From contig JAXCGZ010016600.1 in NCBI GenBank assembly GCA_037179515.1, positions 1-14,035 of the forward strand: a stretch of 14,035 bases of DNA. Reading direction: 5' to 3'. Below the pieces are notes generated by a model. The model made no database searches. It had not been told where the DNA came from and was given only the letters and a program-made list of their open reading frames with translations. Source of the stretch: Halocaridina rubra (Eukaryota; Arthropoda; Malacostraca; Decapoda; Atyidae). Of the stretch, positions 9,009-14,035 are shown one piece after another. The position numbers and the translations under genes are program-made. Position 1 is the stretch's first letter; each line of letters opens with the position of its first letter.

Positions 9009-9266
9009 CTATACGGGCACGGGGTGGGGGCATGGCCTGCTGTGTTTCCTTCGTCGCCTCCTGATTCGGAGCGGCAGGCTGTCGCCGTCGACCAACTTTC
9101 TTCTCCTCGACTGAGCAGCCTCGGCACTGGTTTGTAGGCGTCGTAATTCTTCCTATAGCTCAAGGATTCGGCGAGTCTTGTCATCTACAGTCATTTCCTG
9201 TGCCAAGGAGTAGGTTTCTTCTATATTTGTTATTCTTTTTATCGTTGCACGGGTTTCCACTGGCAT
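9009..9266 (-). pseudogene. Broken gag-like N-terminal frame
   Basis: The first ATG after the primer-binding site (9266-9264) opens a frame with about 37 residues (MPVETRATIKR..ILEL), interrupted by TAG at 9155-9153. It stays open afterwards for 47 more codons (EELRRLQTSAEAAQ, then an Arg/Lys-rich stretch) to a second TAG. The position, about 45 nt past the PBS, and the charged, coiled-coil-like then basic composition fit the start of a Gag protein. There is no CCHC knuckle or capsid motif, so this is inference from location. The first stop is one substitution from a Glu codon, as expected of a decayed gene. Confidence 0.35.
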
Positions 9267-9309
9267 AAAAGAATTGTCTCTTATAATTATATCGGCGTGA
9301 ATTTTACCG

Positions 9310-9320
9310 CGCTGCCACCA
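9310..9320 (-). other. Primer-binding site, tRNA-Leu type
   Basis: On the minus strand TGGTGGCAGCG follows the 5' LTR after one base. Its complement CGCTGCCA-CCA matches the 3' end (with CCA) of tRNA-Leu of the AAG/UAG type, as I recall that tRNA. Eleven bases match before a mismatch. Confidence 0.75.
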
Positions 9321-9412
9321 CTGATGTATTGTCTAATTACTCCATAACTATACTTAATTATCAGGAATGTGCAAGGCTACAACGGACAAGCAAGGAATCA
9401 CTTTAAACTAAA

Positions 9413-9418
9413 TTTATT
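9413..9418 (-). terminator. AATAAA polyadenylation signal in the 5' LTR
   Basis: AATAAA on the minus strand downstream of the TATA-like box. The equivalent place in the other LTR reads AATAAC, so the functional 3' LTR signal has probably been lost. Confidence 0.5.
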
Positions 9419-9460
9419 CAAGAGTACAACGTATCATAAGCCTCAATACTTCCTGCCCCT

Positions 9461-9470
9461 TATTTATATA
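9461..9470 (-). promoter_or_regulatory. TATA-like box in the 5' LTR
   Basis: TATATAAATA on the minus strand, about 50 nt upstream of the AATAAA signal, in the right order for the LTR promoter. The other LTR has a mutated version. Predicted only from sequence. Confidence 0.5.
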
Positions 9471-10001
9471 AAAACTGAAACTTTATTCGTGTCCCTTGGA
9501 AACTTCTAGCTAAGATCTCTGTGTTTGACTGACTCTGGTGTTCTTGAAGGACCCAGATGGCAGGGCTTGTCGGCTTGGACCGATCAGCCAGTAGGCTTCC
9601 AGAACCAAAGGGAGCTCTTCCCCTTTGGGGTGGAGCTACTCCAACAGGCCTATTGTACCAAAGGGGGTGCAAATCCCAAAGGCCTATTGGGTAAAAAGGA
9701 GGGCCTATATTGGTATTTCTCCAGGGCATGTATATACGTACTGGTGGATGTTTGTGTTTTTGGTGGTCGTGAGAATAGCTGATTATTTGGCCCATTTTGA
9801 CCTCTAGCGGCACTTGACTCCCAGGTGCTAAAGGCCCACAGATCCAGCCATATAACTTGTTGTCACCCACCATAAACATCCACCCTACCCAAGAAAATAT
9901 GAGGGAGAATATCGATTTTACACCCGATTTCCAGCCACACGTGGTTTATTTCAGATTTCAGGTTCAGATTTCTGGTCATGGCTTCAGCTTTTTTCACGAC
10001 A

Positions 10002-10181
10002 GCTTATCAAAGATGAAAGGATAATAAGAGAAGAGTAACGATGCCAGAATATTTGCTGTTGATGTAGGCATAGCAAAGAACCGTAACCGTAGCTGCCCCA
10101 GCCAGTTCTATGTATATCAAGAAGACCTTCAGTTGTAGTATCGCAACGTGCGGATATTACCATGGTCCAACCTACTACTTG
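10002..10181 (-). repeat. Interspersed repeat R1, copy B, proximal part
   Basis: Reading from 10181 leftwards on the minus strand, this matches copy A from 1474 onward: GTAGGTTGG.CCATGG, CGTTGCGATACTACA.CTGAA, TTACGGTTCTTT, CTACATCAACA, AATATTCT and TTA.TATCC.TTCA. It ends exactly at the LTR boundary, where copy A continues uninterrupted, so this is one side of an R1 copy split by the LTR element. Confidence 0.65.
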
Positions 10182-10199
10182 ATAGCACTTAGGGTGAAA

Positions 10200-10376
10200 G
10201 AATTTCGTCGTAAGTCACATAAATATTTCTGAACCTTGTTCCCGTGCCAGACGGTCATCTTTACGTTTGTGGAGAGAGCATGAAAGCTGCCATAAAAAGG
10301 GCATTTATACGCATTTCATGAGACAAATCTGCCAATACACGTACCCCCAGATCTATTTCATTCAGAATATGCGTGT
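10200..10376 (-). pseudogene. Old LINE ORF2 fragment (RT thumb region)
   Basis: The segment aligns with the coding DNA of the intact LINE around 10890-11050. Shared runs include ACATAAATATTTCTGAAC, CCATTTATA-like, GACAAATCTGCCA and CTAGATCT-like. On the minus strand it still reads NEIDLGVRVLADLSHE against NERDLGVNILADLSSE and FRNIYVTY against FRNIYVTY, but stops and frame changes lie between. It is a degraded piece of a related, older LINE in the same orientation, and it directly abuts the 3' end of the young LINE. Confidence 0.8.
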
Positions 10377-10404
10377 GATTACCTAATTGTGATTACCTAA
10401 TTGT
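10377..10404 (-). repeat. LINE 3'-terminal tandem repeat, 2 x 14 bp
   Basis: GATTACCTAATTGT occurs twice head to tail on the plus strand (ACAATTAGGTAATC on the LINE sense strand), about 60 bp past the ORF2 stop. It marks the 3' terminus used for target-primed reverse transcription. Confidence 0.8.
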
Positions 10405-10465
10405 GTTTACGGGAAAGAGCCCAAAGCTCGTATCTTCCCGTCTCCTGATCGGTTCCATTTTAGAC

Positions 10466-13288
10466 TTAGTGATACTTATCATATCTGTCCTTAAAACTAT
10501 GGATTGAGATAGCATTAACTACCTCCTCGCTTAGCGAATTCCAATTATCAACTACTCTTACACTGAAAAAGTATTTCCTTACATCCTGCAAACAAGTTTT
10601 CTTACGAAGCTTCAAACTATGACCTCTAGTTCTAGAGCCAGCCATATCGAAATATCGATCCCTATCCACTCTATCATAACCATGAAGGAATTTAAAGACT
10701 GTCACCATATCCCCCCTTACTCTTCTAGCTTCGAGTGATGGCAAGTCTAATTCCCTCAGCCTCTCATCATAACCGAGATTGCGTATTTCTGGCACCAGTT
10801 TCGTGGCATGTCTTTGAACTTTTTCAAGCTTAGCTATGTGCTTTTTCAAGTGCGGATTCCAAAAGGGGGCTGCATATTCGAGTTTTGGCCTCACATAGGT
10901 TACATAAATATTTCTGAACATTTCCTTGTCCATGTGCCTGAAGGCTACCCTTACATTTGATAAGAATGCATATGCTGCCCTTACTACGCCATTTATATGT
11001 ATTTCTGAAGACAAATCTGCCAGTATGTTTACTCCTAGATCTCTCTCATTTTCTGTCTCTTGAAGTTGTACTCCAGCCACCGAGTAGTCAAGCTTGGGCC
11101 TTCTTGCACTTGTACCCATTCTCATTACCTTACATTTTGAGGTATTGAATTTCATTAGCCACTTTTCTGACCACTCATGCAGATTATTTAGATCCTCCTG
11201 AAGTTCTCTACCATTCTTCTCGTTTTTTACTTTCTTCACAATCTTTGCATCATCTGCAAACATATTCATGAATGAATTTACAGACTCTGGTAGGTCATTT
11301 ACATATACAAGGAACAAAAGTGGCCCTAAAACTGAACCCTGTGGAACTCCACTACTAACTCTTCTCCATTCATACACTGAGTGTCTTACTCTAACCCTCT
11401 GTTCCCTTCCTTCTAAGTAAGTTTTTATCCATTCCAAGACATTTCCACCTATTCTAGCCATTGATTGCAGCTTCCTAATAAGTCTCCCATGTGGAACAGT
11501 GTCAAACGCTTTCTGGAAGTCTAGGAATATGCAATCTGCCCAGCCCTCTCTTTCCTGTAAAATTTGGCTTACCTCATCATAAAATTCTAATAAGTTTGTT
11601 ACTGTTGATCTACCTTCTCTGAAGCCATGTTGCCTCACTGACAAAAAGTTGAAGGATTCCAAGTGAAGAGAGATATGTTTCCTTAGTAGTTTCTCCATAA
11701 CTTTGCAAACTATGCTGGTCAAGGAAACTGGTCTATAGTTCAGAGCCGTATCCCTCCTTCCCTTTTTGAAGATAGGTATCACATTTGCTTGTTTCCAGCA
11801 TCTTGGAATCTCCCCCGACTCCAGTGACTCCTTAAATATGCTACTTAGTGCCAATGATATTGTGTTTGCGCATTTTTTAAGCACATGAGGGGATATGTCC
11901 TCAGGACCTGTAGCTTTATGAACATCTAAATCCATCAGCGCTTTGCATACCTCTGTGGTTGTAAGGTTGATGTTCTCTAATACCGGCCCTTGAGCTTCTA
12001 TCACTGCAATCTGAGGGGGTGGGGTATTTTCTACTGTAAATACTGACTGAAACTCCTTGTTCAATTCTTTGCAGATCTCTTCGTCCGTCTCAGTGATGCT
12101 TCCATCCGCTCTCTTTAGCCTTAAAACCTGTTCTTTTACCTTCAGTTTTCCTCTGATAAAGCTGTGGAAAAGCTTGGGATTTTCTTTAGCCTTCCTGGTG
12201 ATGTCCCTCTCATAATCTCTCTCTGCCTCTCTCCTTTTACTTAGGTAGTCATTTCTTGCTCTTTTGTAAGCTTGCCAGGCATTTCTGTTTTTTCTCCTCC
12301 TATACCTTTTCCAGCATTTGTCTCTCCACTCCTTAGCTCTTTTACACCCATTATCGAACCATTTCTCTCTGGCATGAATTACACCTACTTTGGTGACAGG
12401 TATGCAGCAATCTACTATCTTCCCATATTTCTCACAAAAGATGTCATACATTTCTTGTACAGATTTGTTGTAAAATAAGGTTCTCCAGTCAATAACTGCA
12501 AAAAGCTCATTCATTTTGATGTAATCTCCTTTCGGATAGTTCCTCCTCATGTCCTCAGTGCCTCTACTCTCAGGAAGAATGTCTTCAATGATATACTCCA
12601 TCAACAACACACAGTGGTCACTCTTTCCAATTGGTGGTTCATACTCAATATTTTCAATATCCAACACATTATCTGTGAACACCAGATCAAGTAGTGATGG
12701 CTCATCCCCACCCCTGGCTCTTGTTGGTTCCACTACATGTTGGTGTAGGAAATTCCCTTGTACGCAATCTAGGAATCTTGCCCCAAATGAGTCCTCACCA
12801 CTGTGTGGGTCAAGATTTATCCAATCTATCTCTTTATGATTAAAGTCTCCAATAATCAAAATCCTACATTTTTTCTCCCGCGCCATGTTAACAACTGAGT
12901 TTATGACTTCAATCGTACCTATATGACTTTCCTCATAAATTTCAAGCCTATTTTGGTTCCTTGGTGGGTTGTATACAACAGTTATTATAATGCTCTCTGA
13001 CCCAGTATTTATGCGAGCAACAAGAAATTCCCTGAACTCACTTTCTATAGCCAAGTTTATTTCTTCAACTTGAATCCTCTCACTTATGAGCAGTGCTATC
13101 CCTCCACCAGTCCTCTCAGATCTTTCGACCCTTAGTATTCTGAAGCCCTTAGGAAAAACTGTGACACTGTTTATGTCCTCACTCAACTTAGTCTCTGTAA
13201 TTGCTACTATATCTGCCTTACTGTTGTGAATCCTATCTTTTAATTCTACTGCCTTACCAGCTAATCCATCAGCATTTGTGTATAACAA
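10466..13288 (-). CDS. LINE ORF2: APE endonuclease and reverse transcriptase
   Basis: The product is about 940 residues counted from a TTG at 13288-13286. It nicks target DNA and reverse-transcribes the element RNA in the nucleus. The endonuclease spans about residues 1-230, with YTNADGL at 3-9, Glu32 in ITETKL, VVYNPPRN at 104-111, GDFN at 147-150 and SDHC at 223-226. A basic linker occupies about 305-385. The reverse transcriptase spans about 500-740, with NVIPIFKKG at 502-510, NYRPVSLTS at 517-525, Asp590 in FLDFQKAFD, SGVPQGSVLGPLLF at 646-659 and the catalytic FADD at 677-680. A thumb and C-terminal region follows to residue 940. All key residues are present and no stop interrupts it. 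The frame is open back to 13384 but has no ATG there; the first in-frame ATG is residue 135, inside the endonuclease. The true start is therefore a frameshift from ORF1, reinitiation, or a UUG. The stop is TAA at 10468-10466. Confidence 0.93.
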   Translation of the reverse strand: MLYTNADGLAGKAVELKDRIHNSKADIVAITETKLSEDINSVTVFPKGFRILRVERSERTGGGIALLISERIQVEEINLAIESEFREFLVARINTGSESIIITVVYNPPRNQNRLEIYEESHIGTIEVINSVVNMAREKKCRILIIGDFNHKEIDWINLDPHSGEDSFGARFLDCVQGNFLHQHVVEPTRARGGDEPSLLDLVFTDNVLDIENIEYEPPIGKSDHCVLLMEYIIEDILPESRGTEDMRRNYPKGDYIKMNELFAVIDWRTLFYNKSVQEMYDIFCEKYGKIVDCCIPVTKVGVIHAREKWFDNGCKRAKEWRDKCWKRYRRRKNRNAWQAYKRARNDYLSKRREAERDYERDITRKAKENPKLFHSFIRGKLKVKEQVLRLKRADGSITETDEEICKELNKEFQSVFTVENTPPPQIAVIEAQGPVLENINLTTTEVCKALMDLDVHKATGPEDISPHVLKKCANTISLALSSIFKESLESGEIPRCWKQANVIPIFKKGRRDTALNYRPVSLTSIVCKVMEKLLRKHISLHLESFNFLSVRQHGFREGRSTVTNLLEFYDEVSQILQEREGWADCIFLDFQKAFDTVPHGRLIRKLQSMARIGGNVLEWIKTYLEGREQRVRVRHSVYEWRRVSSGVPQGSVLGPLLFLVYVNDLPESVNSFMNMFADDAKIVKKVKNEKNGRELQEDLNNLHEWSEKWLMKFNTSKCKVMRMGTSARRPKLDYSVAGVQLQETENERDLGVNILADLSSEIHINGVVRAAYAFLSNVRVAFRHMDKEMFRNIYVTYVRPKLEYAAPFWNPHLKKHIAKLEKVQRHATKLVPEIRNLGYDERLRELDLPSLEARRVRGDMVTVFKFLHGYDRVDRDRYFDMAGSRTRGHSLKLRKKTCLQDVRKYFFSVRVVDNWNSLSEEVVNAISIHSFKDRYDKYH

Positions 13289-13290
13289 TC

Positions 13291-14035
13291 TTAATGAGGC
13301 CCCATCCCCTGATCTTCTGTCATTATCTTCTTTATCTCCCCTTTGTCTGGAAGTATTCTGTAACGAAAATTTTTCTTCTCTTCTTCATTTCTTTCATCAT
13401 TTAACTTTCTTGCCTCTTGCAACAAGTTTTTGATCTTTCCCATCTCTTCCTGTGTTCTGTACCGTCTAATGAACACTTCTTTGCATTCTTGAAGGTCTTT
13501 TAGACTTTTTTTTCTCAACAATATTTCCCTACATGTCTCCCCTCTCTCAAAGGTTACTTTTGTTGGTCTTGGCTTTCCTTCCCTCGAATATTTACCTAGT
13601 TGGTGTATGTTTACAATATCCTCAGGACCACATACTACTCCAAGCTTTCTTATCAGGTCTACAACGTTAGCTTTATTTTCTTCAAGTCTCCCCTGCCATG
13701 TTGGCTCCTGGGATTCACTTATGCCTGAGATTACCACTGTCTTCTCCTTATCAAGTGCCTGTCTGATGAGTGGGTTTGCCCTTTCCATCAAAACGTCTTT
13801 CATTTTTTCGATTACTGTCTCTTTATAGTCAACTGTTTGTATGTTTTCCAGTGCCACCACCTTTACAGCCTCTTTTACTGCCACATTCCCTTTTAGTGCA
13901 TCAGCAAAGGACGTTTTCATGGCATCATTTTCCATATTCAGCTCCTGGAACTCTTTTCTGAACTGTTCAATGTTTTCCTTAATCTGAACATTCCAAGCAG
14001 CAATCTCATCTCTCTCAGAAGAGAGCAGTGAGCTA
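13291..14035 (-). CDS. LINE ORF1: RNA-binding protein (5'-incomplete)
   Basis: The frame is open from the window edge to TAA at 13293-13291; an internal ATG at 13935 gives 214 residues, but the frame continues upstream without a stop, so the real start is outside. The N-terminal visible part (LLSSERDEIAAW..IEQFRKEFQEL) is coiled-coil-like. From the internal Met, residues about 65-150 fit the RRM-like domain of LINE ORF1 proteins: VVISGISE at 67-74, VVDLIRKLGV at 91-100, then an HQLGKY segment and RPTKVTFE at 113-120, followed by a basic region. ORF1 proteins bind element RNA and act as chaperones in the RNP. A Glu/Lys-rich stretch (NDERNEEEKK) precedes the end, where the frame overlaps ORF2 by about 94 nt. 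No CCHC knuckle is visible in this part. Confidence 0.85.
   Translation of the reverse strand, partial: SSLLSSERDEIAAWNVQIKENIEQFRKEFQELNMENDAMKTSFADALKGNVAVKEAVKVVALENIQTVDYKETVIEKMKDVLMERANPLIRQALDKEKTVVISGISESQEPTWQGRLEENKANVVDLIRKLGVVCGPEDIVNIHQLGKYSREGKPRPTKVTFERGETCREILLRKKSLKDLQECKEVFIRRYRTQEEMGKIKNLLQEARKLNDERNEEEKKNFRYRILPDKGEIKKIMTEDQGMGPH
13366..13372 (-). promoter_or_regulatory. Candidate -1 ribosomal frameshift site A AAU UUU
   Basis: On the minus strand AAATTTT sits so that the ORF1 codons are AAT TTT preceded by A, which is exactly the X XXY YYZ arrangement. A -1 slip enters the ORF2 frame, which is open from 13384, 12 nt before the heptamer. Without the slip ORF1 ends 73 nt later. 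A short weak stem, CTTCC/GGGAG, is possible 11 nt downstream; no strong pseudoknot is obvious. Function is predicted, not shown. Confidence 0.5.

Larger units (their letters stand above)
6296..10001 (-). mobile_element. Non-autonomous LTR retrotransposon (about 3.7 kb)
   Basis: Two direct repeats of about 680 bp (6296-6974 and 9322-10001) begin TG and end CA in either orientation. In minus orientation the internal side of the right LTR carries TGGTGGCAGCG (PBS) one base after the LTR, and the internal side of the left LTR carries GGGTGGTGGTGGGGAG, a polypurine-like tract. Orientation is therefore minus, with the 5' LTR on the right. The 2.35-kb interior lacks protease, reverse transcriptase, RNase H and integrase; only a broken gag-like start is present. 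The LTRs differ by roughly 6-10 percent by eye, so the insertion is not recent. Flanks AATT (6292-6295) and GCTT (10002-10005) may be a diverged 4-bp target duplication of ACTT, as seen in R1 copy A. Gypsy or BEL/Pao ancestry is possible and cannot be decided without pol. Confidence 0.85.
9322..10001 (-). repeat. 5' LTR (minus orientation)
   Basis: On the minus strand it begins TGTCGTGAAAAAAGC and ends AATACATCA, and it is collinear with the left LTR. It keeps a TATA-like box and an AATAAA signal in the order expected for U3-R-U5 and the 8-bp stem CCAAAGGG/CCCTTTGG at 9605-9628. The 139-codon frame at 9460-9879 lies inside U3 and shows no domain. Confidence 0.88.
10377..14035 (-). mobile_element. 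CR1/L2-group LINE, 5' end outside the window
   Basis: A non-LTR retrotransposon in minus orientation with ORF1 (incomplete at the window edge), ORF2 encoding an APE-type endonuclease and a reverse transcriptase, a 3' UTR of about 90 bp, and a 3' end made of two 14-bp tandem units. Short tandem repeats instead of a poly(A) tail are typical of the CR1/L2 side of the Jockey superfamily. Both frames are free of stops, so the copy is probably young. The clade call comes from motifs and 3' end type and would need a phylogeny. Confidence 0.88.

Noticed and set aside
8831..9184. Overlapping 64-77-codon frames on both strands
   Set aside because: They fall inside the LTR element. The only one considered further is the minus frame after the primer-binding site, reported as a broken gag-like start.
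9460..9879. 139-codon minus-strand frame in the 5' LTR, partly shared with 6434-6709
   Set aside because: About 75 codons are open in both LTRs, but the amino-terminal parts are out of frame relative to each other, substitutions show no synonymous bias by eye, and no domain is visible.
10957..12839. Plus-strand frames opposite ORF2
   Set aside because: They are antisense shadows of a strongly supported RT gene.
13201..13961. Plus-strand frames opposite ORF1 and the ORF overlap
   Set aside because: They are antisense shadows with low-complexity Leu/Ser/Phe-rich products caused by Lys/Glu-rich codons on the other strand.
1..14035. CRISPR array, prokaryotic operon, phage or integron
   Set aside because: Repeats are microsatellites and retroelements, no ribosome-binding sites or compact genes occur, and composition and element types are those of an animal genome.

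Overview
The window looks like intergenic or intronic DNA from an arthropod nuclear genome, most likely a decapod crustacean. It is AT-rich, carries very long (TA)n and (CTAT)n arrays, and is packed with retroelements. Two repeat types resemble, from memory, interspersed repeats common in shrimp and other decapods. I see no host protein-coding gene, no functional RNA gene, no CRISPR array and nothing bacterial. The decapod assignment is inference.

Layout. 1-334 (minus) is the start of a coiled-coil reading frame that runs off the left edge, probably ORF1 of a LINE, with a possible leader behind it up to about 1259. A 35-A run follows, then copy A of an interspersed repeat, called R1 here (about 1474-1800). 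1900-4755 is mostly unique-looking AT-rich DNA with a 44-T run. At 4755-4969 is the 3' end of a plus-strand retroelement with a terminal hairpin and an A20 tail. 5108-6061 is a microsatellite block: (TA)n, then (CTAT)n-(AT)n, then two tRNA-derived SINEs tail to tail (5571-5765 plus, 5787-5977 minus) separated and flanked by (TA)n.

6296-10001 is a complete but non-autonomous LTR retrotransposon in minus orientation. It has two LTRs of about 680 bp with TG...CA ends, a primer-binding site matching the 3' end of tRNA-Leu, a purine-rich tract, and a TATA box and AATAAA signal in the 5' LTR. Only a broken gag-like start remains inside it. It sits inside a second R1 copy: 10002-10181 is one side and about 6062-6295 the other.

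10200-10376 (minus) is an old, broken piece of a LINE reverse-transcriptase gene. It abuts the 3' end of a young LINE of the CR1/L2 group (10377 to beyond 14035, minus). This LINE keeps an intact ORF2 (endonuclease plus reverse transcriptase) and an open, 5'-incomplete ORF1. The two frames overlap by about 94 nt. ORF2 has no AUG ahead of its endonuclease domain, and a canonical -1 slippery heptamer (A AAU UUU) lies in the overlap in the correct frame, so ORF2 may be made as an ORF1-ORF2 frameshift fusion. That is the most interesting observation here.

History inferred from nesting: R1 and the old LINE fragment came first, the LTR element then split R1, and the intact LINE is probably the youngest large insertion.
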